A DNA stretch of 64,000 bases from Ichthyophis bannanicus (Eukaryota; Chordata; Amphibia; Gymnophiona; Ichthyophiidae). Below are positions 10,380 to 22,372 of the stretch, one piece after another. A program made the translations under genes and the position numbers. Position 1 is the first letter of the stretch. The number at the start of each line of letters is the position of its first letter. The notes beneath the pieces were generated by a model, which saw nothing but the letters and a program-made list of their open reading frames with translations, did not search any database and was not told where the DNA came from. The stretch covers positions 1,073,970,448-1,074,034,447 of the forward strand of contig CM066031.1 in the NCBI GenBank assembly GCA_033557465.1, read 5' to 3'.

Positions 10380-10745
10380 TTTTCTCAGCGGCAATGGCAC
10401 CGGCAACAGTAGAGCAGACTTGACTTCAAATAAAGAGACACAAAACAAAACAAGCAAGTCTTTCTGACTCCACACTTGTAGGCAGGTCTAGTCCCTCCCT
10501 CCCTTTTCTGATGTACAGTAGGTCATGTCAGAGGAGAGAGGGACCAGGCCAGTCATTCAAAGATTGCGTTTGAATGGCTGGTCTGGTCCCTCCCTCCTCT
10601 GATGAGACCTACATCAGAGAAGGGAGGGAGGGTCCAGACCCGCCTACAAGGGTGGAGTCGAAGGACTGCATGCGTTGTGTTTTGTTTTTGTGTTTTTAAT
10701 TTGAAGTCAGGTCTGCCTCACTGCTGCCGCCGTCTCTGAGAAAAC
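10380..10745. repeat. Foldback element with arms of about 180 nt
   Basis: A long imperfect inverted repeat. 10380-10561 pairs with 10569-10745 around a 7-base loop (gattgcg). Landmarks in the left arm are cttgacttcaaat, cacaaaacaaaac, ggcaggtctagtccctccct and ggccagtcattcaaa; each recurs as its complement in the right arm in reverse order. No coding content. It could be a MITE-like foldback element; no target duplication was identified. Confidence 0.75.
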
Positions 10746-11180
10746 AAGAAGTAGTGGCAGCAGGGCAAGAGCAGACAGCCAGCTGGACATTGAGGACATG
10801 GAGGTATAGGTGAGATTTGGGGGCAGGGGGCACGCCAGATCTGCAAGTAGTACAGGGTACAATTATGGCTTGGTATGGCCCTGTTCCCAATCTGCCTGGT
10901 ACTGGAGATGCTCTTAATGTGATGATATCAGATTTTTTTCTTGTATGTTGGGTTCTATGGTGAAATGTCCTAGTTCTGCTCTGCACCTACTATTGGAGGA
11001 GGATTTTTGATGGGCAAAAAACAGATGTTCAAAAAGAAAAAAAGAAAACCATAGCACGGTTTCTAATGCCATATTAAAATTAGTTATAATTTATTTTGGT
11101 TTTAGAAACTGCGCTTCCTATCCATCTAGTATTTTTTTAAGATGACCATAATGAATACACAAATATGTCACTCCACCCTT
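10746..11180. other. No recognisable feature
   Basis: Non-coding sequence with no identified repeat or gene. Confidence 0.45.
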
Positions 11181-11392
11181 TGCCCCCCCCCCCCAATAAA
11201 GCAGTCAAACTACGCTCATGGAAACCACCTTTGAATACCAGATGCTGTAGGCTTACTGCATGGAAGAAAAGTCCAGCAATCTACTTCCATTTGCACCTTG
11301 CCAAGAAAACTCAGGGAATAATCATAACATGGACAGCTATCCGCAGAGTCACCGAGGGTCAGGATTGACTTGATAGCACTTAACAACAATAA
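11181..11392 (+). mobile_element. SINE fragment (3' part)
   Basis: After a C-rich run, the segment contains gcaatctacttccatttgca, ccttgccaagaaaactcagg, then gagggtcaggattgacttga and tagcacttaacaacaataaa. This corresponds to the body and tail of the SINE family seen complete at 34252-34485 (plus) and 22660-22885 (minus). The tRNA-like head is not preserved. Confidence 0.6.
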
Positions 11393-11472
11393 ATGCTGCC
11401 ATTCTCTCCCAATCCTTGTCTCTAGCTTCTCTCTTCCTTATTCAGCCCATCTCTAGCTGTCTCCTCTATCCC

Positions 11473-11590
11473 AGCTAGGGCCAGGGCTATCATTAGGCAA
11501 ATTAGTTGGTTGCCTAGAGTGCCAACCTTCTGGGGGCACCAGCTGCCGCCACCGGCACTCTTTTCCAGGCCCAGCAGCAGCAATGGCAAA
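11473..11590 (+). repeat. Interspersed repeat (attaggcaaatta family)
   Basis: Second copy of the family at 5614-5690: gggctatcattaggcaaatt, then gttgcctagagtgccaac and a gggggcacc end. Confidence 0.55.
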
Positions 11591-12224
11591 GGAATCATGA
11601 CACCATGCTTACCAAAGGCTCCAGTGCCGCATCGCATTTCCAGGCTGCTATTAGTGGCCGTTTCCACCCACCTCCAACGCAGACCTGTTGTTTGACGATA
11701 ACACACAATTATGCACCACACCACATGGTGAATAATAATGGATGCAAAGCATGGAAATATAAGCAAAACACCTCATTATTATTCAAATTGAAAAAAGCAT
11801 CTTGTGGTAATCACCTTAAGCCGTGTTATTCATGGAAAAATATACTCGTGATGGAATTGTGCACAATACAGAATTTGCTCAGAATTCCTCACCTGTGCAG
11901 AACTCTGCGCATGCACCCGCATTGGCAGACAGTGAGGCAGGTTTAGGTGTACAAGCTTTAAGGGTGCCCGATCCTGCTTCACTGTTTGCTTTTTCACAGC
12001 CGTGGGAGCATTTCCCTTTGCTCTTGCAGCTGTTCTGGATTCTGATGCCAGCATACGATGTTTTCAAAAGATAAATAGAAGTGCCTGTTTCTGACAGGAG
12101 GCGCTTCTGTTTCTTTTGAAAGCATGATTCTGGCATCGAAATCTAGCACAGCTGTGAGAGCAAAGGGAAATGCTCCTGCGACTGTGTTAAAGAGCCACTG
12201 TGATCAGGCAAAAGAGAAGGGTTG
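11591..12224. other. No recognisable gene
   Basis: Non-coding. A few overlapping short frames on both strands show no domain and are treated as chance. Confidence 0.45.
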
Positions 12225-12625
12225 ATAAGGAGTCAGGGTGATGGCTTGGTGCAGGAGATGGGTTGCTGGTGAGTCAGTGGGGTGGCTGGGGGAGGCTAAA
12301 GGTTGCTGGTGAGTCAATGGGGTGGCTGGGGACAGGAAAGGGCTGCTGGTGAGTCTGGAGAGTGGCTATGGGCAGGAGGTGGGCAGCTGGTAAGTTGGGG
12401 GGGGGGGTTGCTGGGTGCAGGAGATGGGCTTCTGGTGAGTCGGGAGGCTAAAGGTTGCTGGTGAGTCAATGGGGTGGCTGGGGGCAGGAGATGGGCTGCT
12501 GGTGAGTCGGGGGTGGCAGTGGCAGGAGATGGGCTGCTGGTGAGTCGGGAGAGTGGCTGGGGACAGGAGATGGGCTGCTGGTGAGTCGGGGGTGGCAGGG
12601 GCAGGAGATGGGTGTATGCCTTGAG
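12225..12625. repeat. Minisatellite, about 40-bp unit
   Basis: About ten imperfect units built from gtggctgggggcaggagatg followed by ggctgctggtgagtcggggg, with truncated units and a G9 run near 12397-12405. Strong G richness on the plus strand produces the proline-rich minus-strand frame 12466-12798, which is not a gene. Confidence 0.8.
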
Positions 12626-12749
12626 GGTGGTAAGAAAGAAAGGTGGAGGAATGTGCCTAGGAAGAAAGAAGGAGAGATAAGAGAGATAAGGTTTGGTGCA
12701 TGGGGAGAGAAGAGAGGGGGCAAGATGGGAGTAGGTGCATGAGAGTAGA

Positions 12750-13290
12750 CCTTACTGCTGCTGCTTTTCATTTCTATAGCACTACAAGACATATGCAAGA
12801 GAAAGTCCCTTGTCCCAGAGCTTACAATCTGATTAAGATGAACATCACAAGACTGAGAACTAGAGTATGGTAAGAGACAAATAAGTGGTGAACTAGACAG
12901 TGAGGGGCTTCAGGATCCAAAAGCAGTCTCAACAAAGTAGGGTTTTAGCCTGAATTTGAATAGGACAAGAGAGGGCGCATGATGTACTGGCACGGGTAGT
13001 TTGTTGCAGGCATATGGAGCAGCAAGGGGAATGAACAGCCTGGAGTTGACAGTGGAAGAGGGGGGCACAGATTAAAGAGATCTGCCAGAAGAGCGGAGTT
13101 CCTGAGGAGGGGTGTAGGGAGATATAAGAGAGGAAAGGTAGTGAGGAGCAGCAGAATGAATGCACTTATAGATGATTAGGAGAAGTTTGAACTGGATGCA
13201 GAAATGGATAAGGAGTCAGTGAAATGACTTGAGTAGAGGAGTTACATGAGCATATCAGCACTGGCAGAAGATGAACCATGCAGCTGACCT
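12750..13290 (-). mobile_element. Interspersed element with L2-like 3' end, minus strand
   Basis: Read on the minus strand, the end near 12770-12835 gives the sequence attgtaagctctgggacaag followed by a short AGCACTATAGAAATG-like block, an L2-type 3' end. Upstream on that strand (to about 13290) lies a conserved-looking non-coding stretch with a tgcattcattctgctgctcc segment. I recognise the type as an abundant dispersed repeat but cannot name the family. Confidence 0.45.
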
Positions 13291-15346
13291 TAGGGACCAA
13301 CAGGAGTAGGGATCTTGCTAGAAGTTAGAGGGAGAAGAGAACAGGGAGGACAAGGAAGGCTTGGGGTTGGGGAGAGAATTATGTTTGGAGTGAGAAATCT
13401 AAGGAGGAAAAAAGCAGGGGGAATTTCAGGTCTAGAGGAGGAGTTAGGCTATATGATGGGGGAATTCTGTGTAAAACTTTACTAAAAAAGCATGCAGAAT
13501 TTTCTAAATTTTTACACAGAATTTTATTTTTTTTTGCGCAGATTTCCCCCAGGTGTAAAAAATAACACTTGCTCAAAGCTGTCATTATTTTTCTGCTGGG
13601 AGCATCAGGCCCTTAACACATGGCCTGATGCTCCAGGCCCCTAAATTAAAGAGACTCTGCCATAGCACTAAATCAGGTGGTCTGAGGGTCCCCTTCTCCC
13701 AGCACCATCAATGACTTGGCTCTCCCATGCAAATAACATTCCCCTCCTTCAGCACTCCCCAAGGACCCTCCAATTTCAAAAGACAACCTTCCCTAATCCT
13801 TGAAGGCCACTGAGGCCTACCTTCAAAGTCCCTGGTGGCCAAGGGGGACTGACCGACAGAAATGATCCCCTTTCGCTCCTGCTGGTGCTGACTCTAGGTT
13901 TAAAATTGAGCCTGTGATCTCCTAACAGTAGTCTAGGACCCAGTAGCCAGCCAGACCTAAGAAAGCAACCTACAGAAATGTTGCTGGGTTTCTCTCCAGT
14001 TGAAAAGTAGCTGTGAAGAACTGCTTTCTACTTTTGCCTAAATGTTTCCCTCTTGTTGTGTGCCAGTATGCAACAGGGGTTTTAGTCCTGAGCCGAGTCT
14101 TGAGAAGAAAAAGGCTAATTAGCTCTACTACCTGCAGTAGCTTGAGAAGCTGGATGAGAGCCAAGGGCGTAGCAGGACTTGTTAAAACCGATTTTGTATC
14201 TGAGTCTGAAGCACAGCTCTCTTTAAGGCTTGATAACCTGTGCACAGGAGGAGAAAGTCTTGTATTCCTTATGTCCACTGATTATCATTTCTGTACCACC
14301 ACAAATAAAACATTCCACAGTGTGCCTTCTCCACTATATTATTCCCATCACCCTAGTCAGCCTGCTATAGTACGTCTCCTTGTATTTCACATCAGCCACA
14401 GAAGAGGGCATGTTACAGGCAGCTGCCTCACTGGACATACGAAAAACAAAAGAAATGCTTTTATACATAGCCAGGAATATACAGTACTGGAGAAGCAAGA
14501 ATTCACAAGTGTTTATTAGCAAAAGGAACACCACACCTAGTTTAATCCCAGCTTTGCATACCTATTCAGATCAGAGGAGTTATAAGGCAGATAAAAAGCT
14601 TATCTGTATCTAATCCTTGTAAATAGAAGAGATATACAAGGTGGACTTCAGGTCAAGAGCAACAAGAGATGATTGTCATTCCTACATTACCATGAACTAC
14701 ACCCAGTGTTTCAGTCTGGAGATGTCCATAGTCAATGCTACAGGAAAGGTCGCTTTGAGCTCCCACAAAATCTATAATCTACTTTGGCCTTTTCAAGCAA
14801 ACCCCAAAATCTGGGTGAAAGGTTTAGGTTGAAGAAGTATGTGGCAGGTAATTTTAGAACAGGTCGCCTAGGATCAGACACCAAGTAGGCACCTATTTTA
14901 AGCCTAATCTACAAAGGCCCATAGCTCCCCCCCCCTCATGCTGCCCCAAACCTAGCCCCTTATTATACAGATAATATCAAGCCAGTCGGTCATATTTTTG
15001 ATCTGATCCTATCCATATAATATATGTATTGAGAAATAATACATTCACTGACTACTGTTGGATGTATACTTTGAGCAAATGTGAGAGAAGTACTGTGAGG
15101 AAAGACGAAACAAAGTCCTTTTAAGATAAGTGCCGTTTACGATAGTTGTGGCATTTTTTTTATTTAAAGTTTTGGAGCCACTGGGTGCAAAGAATTTAAA
15201 AATGTAAATAGCTTTGTGGCAACTGATGAAATGTGCAGTAAGGGAGATTGAAGCATTATATAAAAAAGTGAGGTGATTCTGTTTTGTTGGAATAATAATT
15301 TGGTTTGTGGAAAACACAAGGAAGAGTCCATGGGATGATGTAGTGT
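13291..15346. other. No recognisable gene
   Basis: About 2 kb of non-coding DNA. The longest frame (14013-14519, plus) has no recognisable domain and no supporting splice or promoter context. Confidence 0.45.
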
Positions 15347-15425
15347 CAGGGCTGGTGCTACCATTAGGTGAACTAGGAGGCAGCTTAGAGCTCCAGTGGT
15401 TGGAGGGTGGTCCCCTCTCCAGGAT
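15347..15425 (+). repeat. Interspersed repeat (gggctggtgctaccattagg family)
   Basis: Third copy of the recurrent repeat: cagggctggtgctaccatta then ggtgaactaggaggcagctt. Confidence 0.55.
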
Positions 15426-15792
15426 ATGCATCAGTGGCAACGGTTTTAAAATGGCACCAGAGCGCTTACTGTCACCTGCCATGCTGCTGTGCTGTTCCTA
15501 CTTCTGCCCCCTCCAGTTCCACTTCCTGTTTGCATGGGGGTGGCAGCGCCTACCAACATTTGTGCCTCCTTGGGTGAAGTACACATACAGGTGCATGTTT
15601 TATAACCTATTTGCATGCTTTGTGGCTCTGCCCAGAGCATGCCTACCTGTAGGTTATATGAGAGTATGCACTTTCTTGCCACCTACCCCATGGGGTCATT
15701 TTATAAGCATTTTATGTGCAGAAAATAGTTTTTAACGCATGTGAAAAGTTTATAAAATTATCCCCCTCGTGCACGATCTGCAGACCAGTGAG

Positions 15793-16113
15793 GGCAGGGC
15801 CAGTGCAAGGACTGGAGGTGCTCTAGGTGGGGCCTCCATCCTACCACCCCCCATGGCCCCTGCTCCCATTCCACCACGGCTGCCCCTCTCTGGGGCACGC
15901 AACGGTGGCAATGGCTCCCAAATCGCAACGCATCACTTCCTTACACAATCTGACACTGTGTCGCAGAGTTTTTCTCCTACTATCTGCTGTTTCTGCCCCT
16001 CTCTGATTCAGACTTCCCAGAGAGGGACAGCAGTGATGGCAATGGGTGCCCCCAGAGGGCCGGTGCTCTAGGTGACTGCCTAGTTTGCCTAATGATAGCA
16101 CCAACCCTGAGCA
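15793..16113. repeat. Paired inverted copies of the same interspersed repeat
   Basis: The left end carries agggcagggccagtgcaagg and gtgctctaggtggggcctcc on the plus strand. The right end carries the complement of the family core: gccggtgctctaggtgactg then cctagtttgcctaatgatag. The 320-bp block is therefore bounded by two outward repeats and looks like a foldback arrangement. Confidence 0.45.
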
Positions 16114-17164
16114 GCTCTATTCCCTTGCTTGATATAGGACATCTTCATGTCTTAGCATCTCAGCATTTTCATTGTGATCTGGCCTTGGAGGAGAAGTGGT
16201 TGGGAGGGGGAAAAGAGGCGCAGTAAATATGCCCCACATCAAGGAGAAACACTCAAGCAGGAAAAGATTTAACAACATAAGCACGAAAAGTATAAGGTCA
16301 GAAGAACCAGATAGTGGTGAGGAGTTCAAAATGTGGGAAGGAGAATAAAAAGAAACAAAAACAGAAGAAGGAAAACAAACAAGTAGAAGAAAAGAGTGAG
16401 AGTGAGACAGAAATCCCAAGCAGATCTGCAGCCTGCACGGTGATCGTATTTAAGCTCTGTCGCTGGCACCCATCATCCGTATTGGTTCTGGTATTGACTA
16501 TATGGATAGCACAGTCACCATGCCAAACCTAAAGTAATTGTATGTGTTATCTGGTTAGTGGCTGAATATTACCTTCCTCAAACCTGGCCCCTTTTTATAC
16601 ACTTAACAGACATGCCAAGTCACACGCATTAGGCGTGTGGCACATGCTTTTAGCCCCGCTCTCATGCTAACATGCTGTGTCCTTCTTCTCTCACACATTC
16701 TGCCAAGCTGTTCAGTGCTGACATTGGGCTCTGCTCACCACTGCAGTCTTCAAAAGTTTCTCCGTTTAGCATAAACCTCCTCTTCCGCTGCTGCTTGCCC
16801 AGATCTACAGCAGCAGCAATAGGACAGGAAAAAAAGCAGAGGCTGCAAGTCGGTGCATGCCAATGGCTCTACAGGTCCCGCCCCCTCCGACACAGACTTC
16901 CTGTTTTGAAGGAAGGAGGCCCGACCGGCAGAGCTGTCATCAATATGCATCGACTTGCAGGCCTGCTACTTTTTCCTGTTCTATTGCTGGTGCTGCGGGT
17001 CTGGGCAAGCGGCGGCAGCAGGAAATGGCAGATGGGAGAGAGATGCTGAATAGGGAAAAGTCATGCTGGATCATAGAGGGGAGGGTGGGCACAGGAGAGG
17101 GCAATTAAAGTGAATTGGGGATATTTTGACTTGGACTAGTGGGACAGAGGAAAAATAGAAACAC
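16114..17164. other. No recognisable gene
   Basis: Non-coding DNA between an interspersed repeat and a minisatellite; short frames only. Confidence 0.45.
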
Positions 17165-18640
17165 AAAGCAGATGATGCTGGACATGAGGGGGAGGGGATG
17201 CTGGGCAGAGGGTAAATAGGGTGACAGAGGAGATGCTGGACATGGGGGGAGGGGATGCTGGGCAGAGGGTAAGTAGGATGACAGAGGAGATGCTGGACAT
17301 GGGGAGAGTGGATGATGCTGGGCAGAGGGTAAATAGGGTGATAGAGGAGATGCTGGACATGGGGAGAGGGGATGCTGGGCAGAGGGTAAATAGGGTGACA
17401 GAGGAGATGCTGGACATGGGGGGAGGGGATGCTGGGCAGAAGGTAAATAGAGTGACAGAGGAGATGCTGGACATGGGGGGAGGGGATGCTGGGCAGAGGG
17501 TAAGTTGGATGACAGAGGAGATGCTGGACATGGGGGGAGGGGATGCTGGGCAGAGGGTAAATAGAGTGACAGAGGAGATGCTGGACATGGGGGGAGGGGA
17601 TGCTGGGCAGAGGGTAAATAGAGTGACAGAGGAGATGCTGGACATGGGGGGAGGGGATGCTGGGCAGAGGGTAAGTAGGATGACAGAGGAGATGCTGGAC
17701 ATGGGGAGAGGGGATGCTGGGCAGAGGGTAAGTAGGATGACAGAGGAGATGCTGGACATGGGGAGAGGGGATGCTGGGCAGAGGGTAAATAGGGTGATAG
17801 AGGAGATGCTGGACATGGGGAGAGGGGATGCTGGGCAGAGGGTAAATAGGGTGACAGAGGAGATGCTGGACATGGGGGGAGGGGATGCTGGGCAGAGGGT
17901 AAGTAGGATGACAGAGGAGATGCTGGACATGGGAGAGGGGATGCTGGGCAGAGGGTAAATAGGGTGACAGAGGAGATGCTGGACATGGGGGGAGGGGATG
18001 CTGGGCAGAGGGTAAATAGAGTGACAGAAGAGATGCTGGACATGGGGGGAGGGGATGCTGGGCAGAGGGTAAATAGAGTGACAGAGGAGATGCTGGACAT
18101 GGGGGGAGGGGATGCTGGGCAGAGGGTAAATAGGGTGATAGAGGAGATGCTGGGCAGGGGGGGAGAGGATGCTGGGCAGAGGGTAAATAGGTAGATAGAG
18201 GAGATGCTGGACATGGGGAGAGGGGATGCTGGGCAGAGGGTAAATAGAGTGACAGAGGAGATGCTGGACATGGGGGGAGGGGATGCTGGGCAGAGGGTAA
18301 ATAGGATGACAGAGGAGATGCTGGACATGGGGGGGAGGGGATGCTGGGCAGAGGGTAAATAGGGTGACAGAGGAGATGCTGGACATGGGGGGGAGAGGAT
18401 GCTGGGCAGAGGGTAAATAGGGTGACAGAGGAGATGCTGGACATGGGGGGAGGGGATGCTGGGCAGAGGGTAAATAGGGTGATAGAGGAGATGCTGGACA
18501 TGGGGGGAGTGGATGCTGGGCAGAGGGTAAATAGGGTGATAGAGGAGATGCTGGACATGGGGGGAGGGGATGCTGGGCAGAGGGTAAATAGGGTGATAGA
18601 GGAGATGCTGGACATGGGGGGAGGGGAGGAGTAGGGATAA
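17165..18640. repeat. Minisatellite, 57-bp unit, about 25 copies
   Basis: A highly regular array of the unit gtgacagaggagatgctgga, catggggggaggggatgctg, ggcagagggtaaatagg (57 bp). Copies differ mainly by gtgac/atgac/gtgat at the start, aaat/aagt near the end, and a variable G run. Because 57 is 19 codons, open frames persist through it, including 245 codons on the plus strand and 524-605 codons on the minus strand. These are repeat artefacts: no unit has an independent start or domain. Confidence 0.95.
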
Positions 18641-19000
18641 AGAAGGGATATGCTGGATATAGGAGGCTGATAGACACACAGAAAGAGAATGCTGAACATC
18701 TGGGGGAGGAAATAAGGTGACAGGGAGATGCTGGACACAAGGGGAAGTAGGGAGACAGAGGGGAGATGCTGGGCATAAACAGGAGATAGGAACATAGAGG
18801 AGGGATGCTGGGCATGGGGAAATAGGGATACAGGGAGATGCTGAACATGGGAGGGTGAGTAGGAAGACAGAAGAGTAATGCTAGACATAGGGGGATATAG
18901 GAAGACAGACGGGAGATGTTAGGTAGAGAGGGGGGGGACAGAGCAGAGAGATGCTGGAAGGAAGGGGAGAGAGAGGAGATGCTGGATAGCAGGGAGATAC
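18641..19000. repeat. Degenerate flank of the 57-bp minisatellite
   Basis: The array decays into scattered units sharing gagatgctgg, catgggg and gacagagg (for example 18720-18780, 18830-18870 and 18950-19000), with irregular spacing. This is consistent with older, edge copies of the same satellite. Confidence 0.65.
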
Positions 19001-19639
19001 TGGAGAATAAAGGATGGGAAATGGGCCGGGATAAGGAAAAGAGATGGGAAGAAGTAAAAAAAACAGGGAGATTGAAGAATGGATAGTAAGAAGGAATGAA
19101 ATATAGATGGATAGAGACAAAAAAGCTGAAAGGAAAAGATCAGTGTTAGAGATGGATGTAGGGGAGAACGTGAAGAATGCAGGAGGAAAGAGAAGCATGC
19201 AATTGGTCTGGAGATCCTGGATAGACAGTTAAGAGAAGACAGAGGAAAACAGAAACCAGAGACTGGGACCAACATGATTAGAAAAATGAATTGGTCAGAC
19301 ATCAAAACAGTTCTGGATCTTTCCAAATTTATACTGCGAAAACATAACTCATTAGCCTGCAGTCTCATTCATTGGAGTGGTAAATCTCGCTCGTTGGGAT
19401 GGTCCACGCTTGGCTTATCTGAGATTACATCGAGCCATTGAATCATAGTTTTGGCCTGATCCTACCTATATAGCCTCTGAAAATACATGAATAGTAAAAT
19501 TATATTACCAAGCACTGATGAACATATTTTTGTTTAAATATTGGGCCAATAGTGTGTACATTTCTAATTATATATCAGAGGTTTAAAAAGAACATAAGAC
19601 AACTCCACAGAAATATTTTGATGGGTACCTGCTAACCAC
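19001..19639. other. No recognisable gene
   Basis: Purine-rich non-coding DNA following the satellite. Confidence 0.45.
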
Positions 19640-20247
19640 CTCTTTCCTCTCCAGTCTATTCAATATTCTGCAGCTCATCTGATTTTCCGTCAGTCTCGTT
19701 TTTCACACATTACTCCTCTTCTCATGTCACTTCACTGGCTCCCCATCCGCTTCCATATCCAGTTCAAACTTCTCCTTCTAACCTATAAATGTATTCATTC
19801 TTCTGCCCCTCATTACCTTTCATCCCTCATCTCTACCTACACCCCCTCTCGCCTACTCCGCTCATCTAATTGTCTTCGTTTATCTATGCCTTTTACTCAT
19901 ACTGCTAATTCGAGACTTCGCTCCTTTTAACTGGCTGCACCCTTTTCCTGGAATTCTCTACTTGTCTCTGTCCGCCAAGCCTCCTCCCTGGCCATCTTCA
20001 AATCCAAATTGAAATCCCATTTCTTCACTATTGCTTTTTGTTTCTAACTTGTCCTTTCTTGTTCTCTCCATAAACATTTATTCTTGTCTTGTTAATTGTT
20101 ATTTGTATTATCTAATTTATTTCATATTTTGTCTTGACTAGATTGTGAGCTCTAACGGGCAGGGACTGTCTCTTTTTATGTTTGTACAGCGCTTTGTATG
20201 TTGCAGCGCTTTATAAATGCTTAGTAATAATAATAATAATAATAATA
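19640..20247 (+). mobile_element. L2-like LINE 3' end, second copy
   Basis: The coding remnant reads QYSAAHLIFRQSRFSH, then LHWLPIRFHIQFKL and LLTYKCIHSSAPHY, homologous to the end of the RT in the copy at 613-1806 (which has a stop in HWLP). A frame of 68 codons (19724-19930) remains before a stop. The 3' UTR ends attgtgagctctaacgggca, gggactgtct, TGTACAGCGCTTTGTATG, GCGCTTTATAAATGCTTAG and an (AAT)n tail to 20247. It is 5'-truncated. Confidence 0.8.
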
Positions 20248-20339
20248 CCTCATTAATTTGCCACTATTTGTCATATGATAAGTGGAGAAAAGTAACTGTA
20301 AGGTGTCAATGTCTTATCACCCCTGTCTATCCCCCAACC

Positions 20340-20540
20340 CCCTTTCATTGAACTATAATGACATGTAGATAGCCTAAGACCTAGATGAGTTTGTACTATT
20401 TAAACCCAGTGTTTCTTCATTCACCTGCTGAAAAAAAGGGATACATTTTGAAAGCTTGTCAAAGATACATTAAGATAGTTCAATTAAAAGATTTTATCCA
20501 AAACTTATGTGCCTTATGTGTTAACCCTTATTTCCACATA
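20340..20540 (+). mobile_element. Possible Penelope-like 3' end
   Basis: The block cctgctgaaaaaaagggata, cattttgaaagcttgtcaaa, then gttcaattaaaagattttat resembles the GAAAGCTTGTC...CAATAAAA pattern I associate with Penelope-like 3' ends. No coding sequence or target duplication was found, so this is tentative. Confidence 0.3.
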
Positions 20541-20689
20541 GGCATGGGCAAATTTTGAGCCCCCAAGCCACATCTGGGACCTGGTCTGGGGTCGTGTGAG
20601 GACACTGAGGATGTGAGAGATCACAGTCCTCCAAAATACCCTAGACCAAAGAAGAGTTTGAGTTTTATTTTTGTAATTGATAGAATTCA

Positions 20690-20885
20690 TATTTCAGGGC
20701 TTTCAAAACCCGTGATGGAGACCCTACAATCCAGTGGGTTTTCAGAACATCCACAGCGAGTGCTCATGAGATGGGTTTGCATGCACTAGCTCTCCAATTT
20801 ATGCAAATTTATCTCAGGAATATTCATTGTGGATTTCCTGAACTCAATTGTGGGGGTCTCCAGGACAGGTCTGGAAAGCCCTGCC
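20690..20885. repeat. Palindromic interspersed repeat
   Basis: A roughly palindromic element centred near 20790: a gtgggttttcagaacatcca / gatgggtttgcatgcacta half faces atgcaaatttatctcaggaa and gtggatttcctga, with a shared aatattcat motif. A second copy is at 25385-25540. Confidence 0.55.
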
Positions 20886-21079
20886 ATATCTAGTTTCAGC
20901 CAAACAAACAAAATCACCAAACAAATCCTCAAAAAACCAATGCAAGTTACTTTTTGTTGGATTATGCCGAGGGAGGTAAGAATTTATAATCTATCCCCAC
21001 CAGACGGCACCCTCCATTTTAATCATTTTAAGTAATTAGACCAACTTAACTTATTTTAGAAGGAGACTGAATTTAAACA

Positions 21080-21180
21080 GTCCTCAATGCGGCATCCAAA
21101 ATCAGGCACGACATGCACGTTTCGGGATCCTCTCCCTGTTTCAAGTGCTGCTTCCATCAGGTCGTGTTAACCCTCAAAAG
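21080..21180 (-). mobile_element. Possible Penelope-like terminal motif
   Basis: On the minus strand: acctgatggaagcagcactt, gaaacagggagaggatcccg, aaacgtgc. A CCTGATGAAGC...GAAACG block is common near ends of Penelope-like elements. Only this short signature is visible. Confidence 0.25.
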
Positions 21181-21966
21181 TCTAGTTATAGGTCATAATC
21201 TCTCTATTGTAGTATGGCTTGTTTGAATCAACAAAACAAAGGACTTCTATCCTATTAAAAAATTACAAATTGTCCAGTAAAATTTCTGCTCTGTGATGGT
21301 ATTGTTGAGCTTCCATTGTTTGGGAAAGGACTTTGCCATGAATTGATAGGCAGCTGCTCAAGTTAGGGTAGCTTCTGTTTGACTGGGAGCTCCACCTCAA
21401 GTCTGAGAATGGTTCTGCAGAGAAATGAATGTCTTCATCAGTGGCATGTACACTCAGGGATAGAATTACCACAAATTGCACAATTACAATCTCTCTTTGT
21501 GCCTATTACCATCATACGTCCTGTATATGCTCCTCAGTGATAAAACAGGAACATACTGCTGGCCGGTAAACAGCAGAGCTCTGCACCCCAGAAAACAGTA
21601 GTGGCATCCACTAAGCAGCAATTTACCTTTCTTACAATATTTTATTTCCACCTCTGCGGCCTGGCTGGAAATGATACACCATGGTGTGATCTCACAGATT
21701 TTTAATGGAAAGCCTTCTACAGGATATTGTCTCAAGCAGCTCAATGGAGTGTAATAATATTACCTGAAGCAGTTCTCAAAGTCTGTCCAATTAAAAATGC
21801 GAAAAGGTCTTTTGTCCACTTATTTTTTATTAGTATAACAGAAATTAAACAGCATAGCTAGAAAGGTCTTTTTAAAAACAATAATCAATGATTTTTTTTT
21901 ACATGACAAATATGTTTAGCTGCATAAAAAGAAACATTTCCCTTCTGGTGCGGTTAGAAGCATGTT
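21181..21966. other. No recognisable gene
   Basis: Non-coding; short frames only. Confidence 0.4.
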
Positions 21967-22040
21967 CAGAGCTGGCCAAGTCACTCGGCAAATTAGATGG
22001 TCACCTAGGGCATCAGCTTCTTGGAGCAGCAAAGAGCATC
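21967..22040 (+). repeat. Interspersed repeat (ctggccaag...ggcaaattagatgg family)
   Basis: Fifth copy of the recurrent repeat: gagctggccaagtcactcgg, caaattagatggtcacctag, then ggcatcagcttcttggag. Confidence 0.55.
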
Positions 22041-22084
22041 TATAGTCAATGGGTTTTAACAGTGACACAAACTCAGAGGCATCA

Positions 22085-22372
22085 GGGAGCACTTTCACCT
22101 ATGAGGGGACATGGGATGAGGGTGAAAGGGGATAGATTCAGGAGTGATATGCAGAAATATTTCTTTACGGAAAGAGTGGTGGATCCGTGGAATAGTCTCC
22201 CAGTGGAGGTGGTAGAGATGAGGACAGTATCTGAATTTAAAAAAGCATGGGACAAACACAGAGGATCTCTAAAGGAAAAAAAAGGGAACTGTTGTAGTTG
22301 TTGGTATGGAAGGACAGACTAGATAGGCCATGTGGTCTTTTTCTGTCGTCATTTTTTTTTGTTTCTATGTTA
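22085..22372 (+). mobile_element. CR1 LINE 3' end, truncated copy
   Basis: Closely matches the end of the CR1 element at 54575-54842. It encodes RGHGMRVKGDRFRSDMQKYF, FTERVVDPWNSLPVEVVEMR and FKKAWDKHRGSLK, then has the 3' UTR ggacagactagataggccat, gtggtctttttctgtcgtca and a TTTCTATG-type end. It is 5'-truncated, leaving about the last 65 codons of the RT protein. Confidence 0.85.

Noticed and set aside
7968..18640. CRISPR-like arrays.
   Set aside because: Units are contiguous minisatellites without unique spacers, in eukaryotic-type DNA.
17071..18888. Minus-strand frames of 524-605 codons and a plus-strand frame of 245 codons.
   Set aside because: They follow the 57-bp minisatellite period and carry no domain.
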